Source: CAWDDG01 sp963801065 (GTDB taxonomy: Bacteria; Actinomycetota; Actinomycetes; Jiangellales; Jiangellaceae). From it: a DNA stretch of 64,000 nucleotides. The notes under the pieces were generated by a model. The model was not told where the DNA came from, did no database searches, and saw only the letters and a program-made list of their open reading frames with translations. Where the stretch lies: NCBI GenBank assembly GCA_963801065.1, contig CAWDDG010000008.1, positions 62,001 through 126,000 of the forward strand. The letters run 5' to 3'. Positions 27,387-36,186 of this stretch are shown here, piece by piece (positions within the stretch are counted from its first letter, which is position 1; every line of letters begins with the position of its first letter). Position numbers and translations under genes: made by a program.

Positions 27387-27629
27387 ATGAGCCCTTCGGA
27401 GAAGCCGGAGCCGCAGGCCGACGCGAACTCCGACGGACCGGTCGGGGACGGCCGGCCCGACGGAACGGCCGAGGAGCCGGCCGACGACGTACGCGAGAAG
27501 TTCCGCGAGGCCCTGGCCCGTAAGCAGGGCAAGGAGAAGGGCGTCCCGCACTACCCGGATCAGGCGGGCGGCTCGGCACACACGCAGAGCGCCAAGACCC
27601 AGCGCATGTTCCGGCGCAAGAGCGGTTGA
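27387..27629 (+). CDS. DUF5302 family small protein
   Basis: An 80-residue hydrophilic protein with an acidic low-complexity N-terminus and a conserved end: DDVREKFREALARKQGKEKG followed by SAKTQRMFRRKSG. This matches DUF5302, small actinobacterial proteins of unknown role often found near purH and folD. ATG 27387 is chosen since GAGGAG lies 9 bases upstream, though in-frame TTG and GTG codons precede it. A strong hairpin follows at 27628. Confidence 0.8.
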   Translation: MSPSEKPEPQADANSDGPVGDGRPDGTAEEPADDVREKFREALARKQGKEKGVPHYPDQAGGSAHTQSAKTQRMFRRKSG

Positions 27630-27677
27630 TGCTTGCCTGTTTGCTGATGCTGGAACACCGCCAAACAGGCAGGCATC
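27628..27677 (+). terminator. Hairpin after the DUF5302 gene, terminator-like
   Basis: The 16-base arms GATGCTTGCCTGTTTG (27628-27643) and CAAACAGGCAGGCATC (27662-27677) pair at 15 of 16 positions around an 18-base loop. The hairpin begins right at the DUF5302 stop and ends 46 bases before folD. There is no U-tract, as is common for terminators in high-GC actinobacteria. Confidence 0.65.
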
Positions 27678-27723
27678 GCGCTGCCTGGCTGCGTCTCGCG
27701 GTGCCGTGGAAGACTTGCCGCCC

Positions 27724-28599
27724 GTGACGGCGACGGTCCTGGACGGCAGAGCGGTCGCGGCCGTGATCAAGGCGGACGTGGCCGAGCGGGTGGCGGCATT
27801 GCGTTCGCACGGCGTGGTCCCCGGTCTCGGGACCGTTCTGGTGGGCGACGACCCAGGCAGCCGCGCGTACGTGGCCGGCAAGCACCGAGACTGCGCCGAG
27901 GTGGGCATCGCGTCGATCGAGGTCGAGCTGCCGGCGACCGCTTCCCAGGCGCAGGTCGAGGCCGAGGTCGACCGGCTCAACGCCGACCCGGCCTGCACCG
28001 GCTACCTGGTCCAGCTGCCCCTCCCCGACGGGCTGGACGAGGACCGCGTCGTCGCCCGTATCGACCCCGCAAAGGACGCCGACGGCCTTCACCCGGTGAA
28101 CCTCGGACGGCTGGTCCAGATGCGTCCCGCTCCGCTGCCGTCCACCCCGCGAGGGTGCCTGGAGCTGCTGCGCCGTTACGACGTGCCGATCGCCGGTGCT
28201 GACCTCGTCGTGATCGGCCGCGGGGTCACGGCCGGCCGGACGATGCCGCTGCTGTTCACGCGCCGCTCGGAGAATGCGACGGTCACGATCTGCCACACGG
28301 GCACGAAGGACCTGGCCGCGCATTTGAGGCGCGCGGACATCGTGATCACCGCTGCCGGTGTGCCGGGCCTGGTCACGGCCGACATGGTCAAGCCGGGCGC
28401 CGCCGTGCTCGACGTCGGCATCACCAGGGTCGTGGGCAGAGACGGCAGAGGCCGGTACACCGGTGACGTGGCTCCCGACGTCCGCGAGGTCGCGGGGTAT
28501 CTGGCTCCCATGCCTGGCGGCGTCGGCCCGATGACGCGGGCAATGCTGCTGACCAACGTGGTCGAGGCGGCTGAGGCCACGCACGCCCTGGCCGGGTGA
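27724..28599 (+). CDS. folD: Bifunctional methylenetetrahydrofolate dehydrogenase / methenyl-THF cyclohydrolase
   Basis: A 291-residue enzyme interconverting 5,10-methylene-, methenyl- and 10-formyl-THF, the formyl donor for PurN and PurH just upstream. Landmarks are GTVLVGDDPGSRAYVAGKHR (with the catalytic Y-x3-K), GYLVQLPLPDGLDEDRV, DPAKDADGLHPVNLGRL, the NADP loop VVIGRGVTAGRTMPLL and the C-terminal PMPGGVGPMTRAMLL. GTG 27724 is chosen as the best-fitting start; an in-frame ATG 18 bases earlier is possible. Confidence 0.95.
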   Translation: MTATVLDGRAVAAVIKADVAERVAALRSHGVVPGLGTVLVGDDPGSRAYVAGKHRDCAEVGIASIEVELPATASQAQVEAEVDRLNADPACTGYLVQLPLPDGLDEDRVVARIDPAKDADGLHPVNLGRLVQMRPAPLPSTPRGCLELLRRYDVPIAGADLVVIGRGVTAGRTMPLLFTRRSENATVTICHTGTKDLAAHLRRADIVITAAGVPGLVTADMVKPGAAVLDVGITRVVGRDGRGRYTGDVAPDVREVAGYLAPMPGGVGPMTRAMLLTNVVEAAEATHALAG

Positions 28600-28765
28600 A
28601 TCCCGAGATGGAGTGCGCCGGCGCCGGGGGATCGCGTCCCGGCGGCACCGCACCGGTATCCGTCGCCTCTGCGCGTCCGGCGACGCGATTGGCTTGACCA
28701 CCTGAGCTCCCTTGGCAAGACGGCTGGGTAAGGTGGCGGCGACGTGGACGAGGAGGTCCCAGCAC

Positions 28766-29890
28766 ATGGCCGAGAAGTCGCCGCGAGGCCTCGCGGATGT
28801 CGTCGCAGCCTCGACGTCGATCTCGGACATCGACGGCCTCGAGGGTCGGCTGATCTACCGGGGTTACGACATCCACGACATCGCCGGACGCATCTCGTTC
28901 GAGGAGTGTGTCCACCTTCTGCAGCGTGGCAACCTGCCAACCCAGGATCAGCTGAACGGGCTGGCCGCGGAGCTCGCCGACGACCGTCCGATCGGTCGCA
29001 CGGTCGAGTCGCTGCTCCAGTACGTCGTCGACAGCATCCCGATGGATGCGCTGCGAACCATGGTCTCGGCGCTTGCCGTTGATGACCCCGACACCGCGGA
29101 CTCGTCCCTCGAGGCCAACCGGCGGAAGGCAACCCGGCTGGTGGCGCAGATGCCCGTCCTGGTCGCGCGGTTCCACGCGGCCCGCGGTGGTGCGACCACG
29201 CCCGAGCCAGACCCCAAGCTCGGCATCGCCGGCAACTTCCTGCTCCAGATCGGCGGCGAGCCGCCGTCCGAGCGGGTCGCCGAGATCTTCGACGAGTGCC
29301 TGGTCCTGCACGCCGACCACACCATGAACGCGTCGACCTTTACCGCTCGGGTCATCGCGGCCACGCTCTCGGACATGCACTCCGCGATCACCGGCGCGAT
29401 GGGAGCCCTGCGAGGCCCACTGCACGGCGGCGCCAACGAGGCCGTCATGAAGACGCTGGCCTCGATCGAAGGCGACGTCGAGAACGTCGACGACTTCGTA
29501 CGAGCTGAGCTCGACGCCGGCCGCAAGCTGATGGGTTTCGGCCACCGCGTCTACAAGACCGAGGACCCACGGGCGACGCACCTGCGGAAGATGAGCGAGG
29601 AACTGGCCGGACTCACTGGTGACTCGCGTTATTACGAGATGTCACGGCGGATGGAACAGGTCGTCCTCGACACCAAGGGGCTGTACCCGAACGTCGACTT
29701 CTTCGCCGCGAGCGTCTATCACGCACTCGGCATCCCGACCGACCTGTTCACGCCGGTCTTCGCGATCTCCAGGATGAGCGGATGGACCGCACACGTCATC
29801 GAGCAGCACGAGGACAACCGCCTGATCCGCCCGGAAAGCGAGTACACGGGGCCGCGGGACCGACACTGGGTGCCGCTCGACCAGCGGTGA
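28766..29890 (+). CDS. Citrate synthase (type I/II short form)
   Basis: A 374-residue citrate synthase-fold enzyme condensing oxaloacetate with acetyl-CoA (or propionyl-CoA, if a methylcitrate synthase). It has SISDIDGLEGRLIYRGYDIH at the N-terminus, the catalytic His regions LHADHTMNASTF and PLHGGANEAVM, then FGHRVYKTEDPRATHLRKM and DFFAASVYHALGIP with the catalytic Asp. GAGGAGG precedes ATG 28766. It is inserted between folD and the DUF3017 gene and overlaps the latter by 4 bases. Citrate and methylcitrate synthase cannot be told apart by eye; the mdh and icd neighbours favour the TCA role. Confidence 0.9.
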   Translation: MAEKSPRGLADVVAASTSISDIDGLEGRLIYRGYDIHDIAGRISFEECVHLLQRGNLPTQDQLNGLAAELADDRPIGRTVESLLQYVVDSIPMDALRTMVSALAVDDPDTADSSLEANRRKATRLVAQMPVLVARFHAARGGATTPEPDPKLGIAGNFLLQIGGEPPSERVAEIFDECLVLHADHTMNASTFTARVIAATLSDMHSAITGAMGALRGPLHGGANEAVMKTLASIEGDVENVDDFVRAELDAGRKLMGFGHRVYKTEDPRATHLRKMSEELAGLTGDSRYYEMSRRMEQVVLDTKGLYPNVDFFAASVYHALGIPTDLFTPVFAISRMSGWTAHVIEQHEDNRLIRPESEYTGPRDRHWVPLDQR

Positions 29891-30183
29891 ACAAGCCTCC
29901 CGGTGCGCACCGGCGGGTGGGCGGACTCTGGCAGGAGTGGCCGATCATCCTCGTGCTCGCCGTGCTTGGCACGGCACTCCTGATCGTGGCGGACAACCAC
30001 TTCAAGCGCGGCACGGTGCTCTTCGCGCTCGGCGTGTGCCTGGCAGCGTTCCTGCGAACTGTGCTGCCCAACGGTTCGGCCGGGCTGTTGCGCGTTCGAT
30101 CGCGGGTGGTCGACGTGCTGACGCTCGTGGCCCTCGGCGGCAGCACGCTGGTGGCCGCTCTGATCGTCCCACCCCCCTCCTGA
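29887..30183 (+). CDS. DUF3017 family membrane protein
   Basis: A 98-residue protein with three hydrophobic segments (WPIILVLAVLGTALLIVA, RGTVLFALGVCLAAFLRTVL and VLTLVALGGSTLVAALIV). DUF3017 members typically lie between folD and mdh in actinomycetes, as here. Function is unknown. GTG 29887 overlaps the citrate synthase stop (GTGA). Confidence 0.85.
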   Translation: MNKPPGAHRRVGGLWQEWPIILVLAVLGTALLIVADNHFKRGTVLFALGVCLAAFLRTVLPNGSAGLLRVRSRVVDVLTLVALGGSTLVAALIVPPPS

Positions 30184-30254
30184 CCCGGGCCGGGTGACCG
30201 CCGGCCGCCGGGTTAGGCTTCCCAACCGGATCGACCACACGTGGAGGGTGCGCA

Positions 30255-31211
30255 ATGGCGCACAAGGGCAAGGTCACAGTCGTCGGTGCCGGGTTCTACG
30301 GTTCCACGACTGCGCAACGGCTGGCCGAGTACGACGTCTTCGAGACCGTCGTCCTGACCGACATCATCGAAGGCAGGCCCGAGGGCCTGGCCCTGGACAT
30401 GAACCAGTCCCGGCCGATCGAGGGCTTCGAGACGGCGATCGTCGGCCGGACGACCGGCGCCGACGGCTCCGGCTATGAGGTGATCGCCGGCTCGGACATC
30501 GTCGTCATCACCGCGGGCCTGCCACGCAAGCCGGGCATGAGCCGGATGGACCTGATCGAGACGAACGCCAAGATCGTCCGGTCGGTGGCCGAGAACGTGG
30601 CCCGGCACGCGCGGGACGCCGTGGTCGTCGTCGTGTCCAACCCGCTGGACGAGATGACCGCGCTGGCCCAGATCGCCACCGGTTTCCCGAAGAACCGCGT
30701 GCTGGGCCAGGCAGGCATGCTCGACACGGCGCGGTTCACCAACAACGTGGCCGAGAAGCTCGGCGTCCCGGTGGGCAGCGTCGAGACGCTGACGCTCGGC
30801 TCCCATGGCGACACCATGGTTCCGATCCCGTCGCGGTGCTCCGTCGGCGGGAAGCCCCTCGCCGACCTGCTCTCCGCAGCCGAGATCGACGAGCTCGTCA
30901 CCCGTACCCGCAACGGCGGCGCCGAGGTCGTCGCCCTGCTCAAGACCGGGTCGGCCTACTACGCACCGTCGGCAGCGGCGGCCCGGATGGCGAGAGCGGT
31001 GATCGAGGACTCCGGCGCCGTCATGCCGGTATGCACCTGGGTCGACGGGGAGTACGGCATCGCCGGGGTCTACCTCGGCGTGGAGGCCGAGATCGGGCGG
31101 GATGGCGTCCGCCGTGTCGTCGAGACAGAGCTCGCAGAGGCGGAGCTTGCGGCGCTGAGGGAGGCCGCCGACGCGGTCCGCGCGAAGCAGGCCGACGTCG
31201 AGGACCTCTGA
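30255..31211 (+). CDS. mdh: Malate dehydrogenase (LDH-like type)
   Basis: A 318-residue NAD-dependent enzyme of the lactate/malate dehydrogenase family. It has the Rossmann loop VVGAGFYGSTTAQRLAE with an acidic residue after strand 2 (VVLTDI), DIVVITAGLPRKPGMSRMDL with the substrate-binding arginines of MDH, VSNPLDEMT, GQAGMLDTARF and the catalytic histidine in TLGSHGDTMVPIPS. The LDH-like MDH type is usual in several actinobacterial groups. GGAGG lies 9 bases before the ATG. icd is next. Confidence 0.93.
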   Translation: MAHKGKVTVVGAGFYGSTTAQRLAEYDVFETVVLTDIIEGRPEGLALDMNQSRPIEGFETAIVGRTTGADGSGYEVIAGSDIVVITAGLPRKPGMSRMDLIETNAKIVRSVAENVARHARDAVVVVVSNPLDEMTALAQIATGFPKNRVLGQAGMLDTARFTNNVAEKLGVPVGSVETLTLGSHGDTMVPIPSRCSVGGKPLADLLSAAEIDELVTRTRNGGAEVVALLKTGSAYYAPSAAAARMARAVIEDSGAVMPVCTWVDGEYGIAGVYLGVEAEIGRDGVRRVVETELAEAELAALREAADAVRAKQADVEDL

Positions 31212-31348
31212 CGCTGCCGTGGCCAGCGACGAGCAGTAGCGCTCCTACTCCGAGCGGGAGCGCCGGCGGCGGACCGGTATCTTGGCGACGAGCGAGTTCG
31301 AGCCGCACGGTCGCACGCCGAGCAGCACCGACAGGAGATCGACTTCCC

Positions 31349-32566
31349 ATGGCGAAGATCAAGGTTGCCCGACCCATCGTCGAGCTCGACGGCGACGAGA
31401 TGACGCGCATCATCTGGGCGTTCATCAAGGACCGCCTGATCCACCCCTATCTCGACGTGGATCTCAGGTACTTCGACCTGTCGATCCAGGAACGCGACGC
31501 GACCGACGACCAGGTCACCGTCGACGCGGCCAACGCGATCAAGGAGCACGGCGTCGGGGTCAAGTGCGCGACGATCACGCCGGACGAAGCACGGGTCGAG
31601 GAGTTCGGCCTGAAGAAGATGTGGCGTTCACCCAACGGCACCATCCGCAACATTCTCGGCGGTGTGATCTTCCGCGAGCCGATCGTCATCTCCAACATTC
31701 CCCGGCTGGTTCCGGGATGGACGAAGCCGATCGTCATCGGCCGTCATGCGCACGGCGACCAGTACAAGGCCACCGACTTCGTGGTGCCGGGGCCCGGTAC
31801 CGTGACGATCACGTACACGCCGGCGGACGGTGACGAGCCCGTCGAGATGAAGATCGCCGACTTCCACGGCGGCGGCGTCGCTCTGGGCATGTACAACTAC
31901 GACGACTCGATCCGTGACTTCGCCCGGGCTTCGTTCCGGTACGGTCTCGAACGCAAGCTCCCCGTATACCTGTCCACGAAGAACACGATCCTCAAGGCGT
32001 ACGACGGGCGGTTCAAGGATCTGTTCGCCGAGGTCTTCGAGACCGAGTTCAGGTCCGACTTCGAGGACTCGGGGATCACCTACGAACACCGGTTGATCGA
32101 CGACATGGTGGCCGCGGCGCTCAAGTGGGAGGGCGGCTATGTCTGGGCCTGCAAGAACTACGACGGCGACGTCCAGTCCGACACGGTCGCGCAGGGCTTC
32201 GGGTCGCTCGGCCTGATGACCTCGGTGCTCATGACCCCCGACGGGAAGGTCGAGGCCGAGGCCGCGCACGGCACCGTCACCCGTCACTACCGGCAGCACC
32301 AGCAGGGCAAGCCGACGTCCACCAACCCGATCGCCTCGATCTTCGCGTGGACCAGGGGGCTCGAGCACCGCGGCAAGCTCGACAACACACCCGAGGTGGT
32401 GAGGTTCGCCGAGACCCTCGAGCGGGTCTGCGTCGAGACCGTCGAGAGCGGCCAGATGACCAAGGACCTCGCTCTGCTCGTCGGCCCCAACCAGAGCTGG
32501 CTGACCACCGAGGAGTTCCTCGCGGCCCTCGACGACAACCTGCAGAAGGCCACCGCGTCCGGCTGA
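31349..32566 (+). CDS. icd: NADP-dependent isocitrate dehydrogenase (dimeric, eukaryote-like)
   Basis: A 405-residue enzyme that oxidatively decarboxylates isocitrate to 2-oxoglutarate. It starts with VARPIVELDGDEMTRIIWAF, has SPNGTIRNILGGVIFREPI (substrate phosphate and Arg ligands), VIGRHAHGDQYKATDFVVPG, IDDMVAAALKWEGGYVWACK with catalytic Lys/Asp, and EAAHGTVTRHYRQHQQGKPT, the NADP-specific end. This is the homodimeric form, not the ~740-residue monomeric form of other actinomycetes. ACAGGAGA precedes the ATG. Confidence 0.95.
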   Translation: MAKIKVARPIVELDGDEMTRIIWAFIKDRLIHPYLDVDLRYFDLSIQERDATDDQVTVDAANAIKEHGVGVKCATITPDEARVEEFGLKKMWRSPNGTIRNILGGVIFREPIVISNIPRLVPGWTKPIVIGRHAHGDQYKATDFVVPGPGTVTITYTPADGDEPVEMKIADFHGGGVALGMYNYDDSIRDFARASFRYGLERKLPVYLSTKNTILKAYDGRFKDLFAEVFETEFRSDFEDSGITYEHRLIDDMVAAALKWEGGYVWACKNYDGDVQSDTVAQGFGSLGLMTSVLMTPDGKVEAEAAHGTVTRHYRQHQQGKPTSTNPIASIFAWTRGLEHRGKLDNTPEVVRFAETLERVCVETVESGQMTKDLALLVGPNQSWLTTEEFLAALDDNLQKATASG

Positions 32567-32817
32567 GTCACCGGTTCCACCACGGTGCGTCACTTAGGGA
32601 GTTCGGCACGGTGGCGGTTGTCGCCGCGTGGATGACCCGGGCCGCGCGGGGCGGTCGACGAGTGCGGCCGGCGACGCCGGGAGGATCCGTACCGATCGCA
32701 GCACCGTGTCTGCGTTGCGCGCATCTGCGTCCGGGCATACGCTCTCGGCGCAGCCGATCGGCTCGAGGCACGTCAGCCGCCGTCAGGCCGAGCAGGACAC
32801 ACCATGAGGGGTTGGAC

Positions 32818-34008
32818 ATGGCAGGCAAGCGAAAGGGCTTCATCTGGATCGCGCTGTTCGCGGCGCTCGGCCTGGTGACGGCGGCGTGTGGCGACGACGA
32901 CGGCGGCACGGCCGAATCGGACGGCACGGAATCGCCGGACGGTGGCGGCGGGGGCAGCATCTGGGTGCTTCTCCCCGACACGGAGTCGTCGGACCGCTGG
33001 GAAGAAGACGACCGGGTGTACTTCACGGAGAACTTCGAGGCAGCCGGACTCGTCGACGGCGAGGACTTCACGATCGTGAACGCCGAGAACGACCCGACCA
33101 CGCAACAGTCCCAAGCCGAGCAGGCGATCAACGACGGCGCGAGCGTCATCGTGCTCACGAGCCTCGACACGGGCTCGGGCGCGACGATCATCGACCAGGC
33201 CACCGAGGCGGGTGTCCAAGTCATCGAGTACGACCGGTTCAACACCGGAGGTGCCGGCGGGGCTGCCTACGTCAGCTTCGACAACGTGGCGGTTGGCGCG
33301 GCGATGGCCACGGCGCTCGAGCCGGTGATCGACGGGCTCGGGCTCCCCGCCCCCGTGCGCGTCGTCGAGCTGAACGGTGGCGAGGAGGACAACAACTCGT
33401 TCCTGTTCAAGTCGGGGTACGACGCCACGGTCCAGGAGCGCGTCTCCGCCGGCGACTGGGCGCTGGTTGCCGACCAGCACGTCCCCGCGTGGGACAACCA
33501 AGAGGCTCTGACGATCATGGAGCAGATTCTCGTCGACCAGGCCAACGGCGTGGACGCCGTGTTCGCCGCGAACGACGGGCTTGCGGCCGCGGCGGCCAAC
33601 GCCATCGAAGCTGCCGGCATCGGGCCGCTGCCGATCAGCGGTCAGGACGCAACCGCGGAGGGGATGCAGAACGTCCTGCTCGGCAGGCAGACCATGAGCG
33701 TCTACAAGTCGATCCAGAACGAGGCGGGTATCGCTGCCGCAGTCGCCCTCGCGCTGCGCGCCGGTGAGGACATCCTCACCACGACATTCGACTACGACTA
33801 CGAGCTCATCGGCATCGAGGCGGAGACGGGGCAGCCGACCGAAACGCCGGAAGGTGATGGCGTAGTGCCGTACTTCGGCCTCACGCCCCTCGGCGTCACC
33901 GAGGAGAACATGGCGGACACGGTCATCGCCGACGGGTTCCGCACCGTTGAAGAGATCTGCACCGGAGACGTCGCCGCGACGACCTGGTGCACGGAGAACG
34001 CGGGCTGA
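32818..34008 (+). CDS. Sugar ABC transporter substrate-binding lipoprotein (xylose type)
   Basis: A 396-residue exported binding protein. The signal sequence ends in a lipobox (LGLVTAACGDDD), so it is anchored by a lipidated cysteine at about residue 23. The mature part is a periplasmic-binding-protein fold like XylF/RbsB: WVLLPDTESSDRWEEDDRVY, GASVIVLTSLDTGSGATIID, YDRFNTGGAGGAAYVSFDN and ANDGLAAAAANAIEAAGIG. Xylose or a related aldose is the likely ligand; this is inferred from family. It is the first gene of the cluster and is followed by a strong hairpin at 34030 before the ATPase gene. Confidence 0.9.
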   Translation: MAGKRKGFIWIALFAALGLVTAACGDDDGGTAESDGTESPDGGGGGSIWVLLPDTESSDRWEEDDRVYFTENFEAAGLVDGEDFTIVNAENDPTTQQSQAEQAINDGASVIVLTSLDTGSGATIIDQATEAGVQVIEYDRFNTGGAGGAAYVSFDNVAVGAAMATALEPVIDGLGLPAPVRVVELNGGEEDNNSFLFKSGYDATVQERVSAGDWALVADQHVPAWDNQEALTIMEQILVDQANGVDAVFAANDGLAAAAANAIEAAGIGPLPISGQDATAEGMQNVLLGRQTMSVYKSIQNEAGIAAAVALALRAGEDILTTTFDYDYELIGIEAETGQPTETPEGDGVVPYFGLTPLGVTEENMADTVIADGFRTVEEICTGDVAATTWCTENAG

Positions 34009-34029
34009 GCTGGGTCCGTCCGATCGTTA

Positions 34030-34067
34030 GGCGGCCGGGACGCGTCGTGGCACGCGTCCCGGCCGCC
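34030..34067 (+). promoter_or_regulatory. Intercistronic hairpin after the binding-protein gene
   Basis: A perfect 16-bp inverted repeat (GGCGGCCGGGACGCGT at 34030-34045, inverted at 34052-34067) with a 6-base loop lies 21 bases after the binding-protein stop and 28 bases before the ATPase start. Such hairpins often protect the binding-protein mRNA or attenuate read-through so that binding protein exceeds membrane components. There is no U-tract. Confidence 0.85.
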
Positions 34068-34095
34068 GGGCGCAGACAAGGAGGCCGTGTCGTCG

Positions 34096-34878
34096 ATGGC
34101 TGGTGAATCGCTGCTCGCCTGCACCGGGATCTCCAAGGCCTTCGGGGCCGTGCAGGCCCTGTACAACGTCGACTTCGAGGTCCGCCGCGGTGAGGTCATG
34201 GGGCTCGTCGGCGACAACGGCGCCGGCAAGTCCACGTTGATCAAGGGGATCGCCGGGATCTACCCGTTCGACGAGGGTGAAATCCGCTTCGAAGGCGAGA
34301 GTGTGCGAATCCACAGTCCCCGTGAGGCGGCACAGCTCGGCATCGAGGTCGTGTACCAGGACCTGGCGCTGGCGGACAACCTGGACGTCGTGAGCAACAT
34401 GTTCTTGGGCCGCGAGCGCGTGCGCAACGGGCTCGTTCTCGACGAGCCCAGCATGGAGCGCGCAGCGGCCACCACGCTCGCAAGCCTCTCGGTCACGACG
34501 CTGAGATCGGTCCGCCAGCGTGTGATCGGGCTGTCGGGAGGGCAGCGGCAGGCGGTGGCCGTGGCCAAGTCCGTGATGTGGAACTCGAAGCTCGTGATCC
34601 TGGACGAGCCCACGGCCGCACTCGGCGTGGCGCAGACCCGGCAGGTGCTGGACCTGGTCCGGCGGCTGGCGGAACAGAACCTCGGTGTCGTGATCATCTC
34701 CCACAACCTGCATGACGTGTTCGAGTGCGCGGACCGGATAACGGTGCTGCGACTCGGACAGCAGGTGGCACTCCTGGAGCGAGCCAAGACCAACCAGCAG
34801 GAGGTTGTCCATGCGATCACGGCGGGCGCCCTCCAGCATGTGCCGGGGATGGCGGATTCCACGGCGGTCGAGGCCTGA
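34096..34878 (+). CDS. Sugar ABC transporter ATP-binding protein (single-domain, XylG-like)
   Basis: A 260-residue ATPase with Walker A GDNGAGKST, Q-loop VVYQDLALADNLDVVSNMFL, signature LSGGQRQAVAVAKSV, Walker B LVILDEPTAALG and H-loop VIISHNLHDVFE. It resembles one half of the fused two-domain RbsA/XylG ATPases, and so probably works as a homodimer. ATG 34096 is preferred over GTG 34087 because AAGGAGG (34078-34084) is 11 bases from the ATG but only 2 from the GTG. Its stop overlaps the permease ATG (TGATG). Confidence 0.92.
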   Translation: MAGESLLACTGISKAFGAVQALYNVDFEVRRGEVMGLVGDNGAGKSTLIKGIAGIYPFDEGEIRFEGESVRIHSPREAAQLGIEVVYQDLALADNLDVVSNMFLGRERVRNGLVLDEPSMERAAATTLASLSVTTLRSVRQRVIGLSGGQRQAVAVAKSVMWNSKLVILDEPTAALGVAQTRQVLDLVRRLAEQNLGVVIISHNLHDVFECADRITVLRLGQQVALLERAKTNQQEVVHAITAGALQHVPGMADSTAVEA

Positions 34879-36161
34879 TGACTGAGAACACGCAGCAGCC
34901 TCAACGCGACGGAACTCCGGCGCCCACAGGTGCAGACCTGACGATAGGCGCCACGTCCGTATCCGATCAGACGGTGGCTGGTTACGCGCGGCTGTGGTGG
35001 CAGCGAGTGCGGGGCGGCGAGCTCGGTTCCTTGCCGATCATCGTCGCCCTCATCGTCATCGCGATCGTGTTCGGGATCCTCGACGATGCCTTCCTGACCG
35101 AGCGCAACTTCACCAACCTGCTGCTCCAGATGGCGGCGGTGGCGACGCTCGCGATCGGGACCGTCTTCGTCCTGTTGATCGGCGAGATCGACCTGTCCGT
35201 CGCTTACGTGAGCGCCGTCGGAGGGGTCGTCATGACCCTCCTGATCCGGACGGACAACCCGGGCTGGCCATGGTGGCTCGCGATCCTCGCGGCCGTCACG
35301 GTGACCACGGTCATCGGCCTCCTGCAGTCGATCGTCATCACGAAAGCCGGAGTGCCGTCGTTCGTGGTCACGCTCGCGGGGTTGCTGATCTGGTCGGGGG
35401 TCGTGCTCATCCTCATGACCCAGGTCACGAGCACCGGGACGATCAGGATCTCGGACGAGAGAATCGTGGGCCTGGCCAACAACTTCCTCTCCGACGCCGG
35501 CGGGTACATCCTGGGAGCGCTGGTGGTCGGGGGGTTCGCGTTATCCCAGGCTTTGACCGCTCGATCACGTCGCGCGGGAGGCCTGGAAGGCAAGCCGACG
35601 TTGATCATCGCGTTGCAGGTCGTCGGCCTTGGAGTCGTGACGTTTGCGGCCGTCTACTACGCCAACCTCGACCGCGGCGTCCCAACGGCGACAGTGATCC
35701 TCGGTGCCTTCCTCGTGTTCTGGTCGTTCGTCGCCGCTCGAACGCCCTTCGGGCGGCATGTGTACGCGGTGGGCGGCAATCCCGAGGCCGCCCGCCGGGC
35801 CGGTATCAGCGTCGACCGAATCCGGATGCTCGTGTTCATGATCAACGGCTTCATGGTTGGTGTGGGTGGGGTCATGCTCGCCTCGCGGCTCCGCTCGGTC
35901 GCCACTAGCTCGGGCGGAGGCGACCTGCTCCTCAGTATTATCGCGGCGGCAGTGATCGGCGGCACCAGCCTGTTCGGCGGCACGGGCCGGGTGGTCGCGG
36001 CGCTCCTCGGGGCGACCGTCATCATCTCGATCAACAGCGGGATGAATCTGCTCGGCCTGCCACAGGGCACGCGGTTCGTGATCACCGGCCTGGTCCTGCT
36101 CGCCGCGGTGCTTGTCGACGCCTTGTCCAAGCGCGCCCGCGCCGCCCGTGGCCTGGCCTGA
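34878..36161 (+). CDS. Sugar ABC transporter permease (XylH-like)
   Basis: A 427-residue membrane protein with about ten to twelve helices. After a ~45-residue cytoplasmic N-terminus come LPIIVALIVIAIVFGILDD, the FLTERNFTNLLLQMAAVATL segment, GTVFVLLIGEIDLSVAYVSA (the conserved GEIDLS of the family), FGRHVYAVGGNPEAARRAGI (the cytoplasmic EAA-like loop contacting the ATPase) and the C-terminal GGTSLFGGTGRVVAALLGA block. It belongs with the binding protein and ATPase upstream. The next gene starts 25 bases after its stop. Confidence 0.93.
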   Translation: MTENTQQPQRDGTPAPTGADLTIGATSVSDQTVAGYARLWWQRVRGGELGSLPIIVALIVIAIVFGILDDAFLTERNFTNLLLQMAAVATLAIGTVFVLLIGEIDLSVAYVSAVGGVVMTLLIRTDNPGWPWWLAILAAVTVTTVIGLLQSIVITKAGVPSFVVTLAGLLIWSGVVLILMTQVTSTGTIRISDERIVGLANNFLSDAGGYILGALVVGGFALSQALTARSRRAGGLEGKPTLIIALQVVGLGVVTFAAVYYANLDRGVPTATVILGAFLVFWSFVAARTPFGRHVYAVGGNPEAARRAGISVDRIRMLVFMINGFMVGVGGVMLASRLRSVATSSGGGDLLLSIIAAAVIGGTSLFGGTGRVVAALLGATVIISINSGMNLLGLPQGTRFVITGLVLLAAVLVDALSKRARAARGLA

Positions 36162-36186
36162 CGTCGAGCGGCCAACGGCAGGAGGG

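Noticed and set aside
31231..31250. Imperfect palindrome between mdh and icd
   Set aside because: Several mismatches in a 20-base sequence; not distinguishable from chance in GC-rich DNA.
32752..32763. 12-bp palindrome AGCCGATCGGCT upstream of the sugar-binding protein gene
   Set aside because: Short GC-rich palindromes are expected by chance here and no sugar-responsive regulator is encoded nearby.
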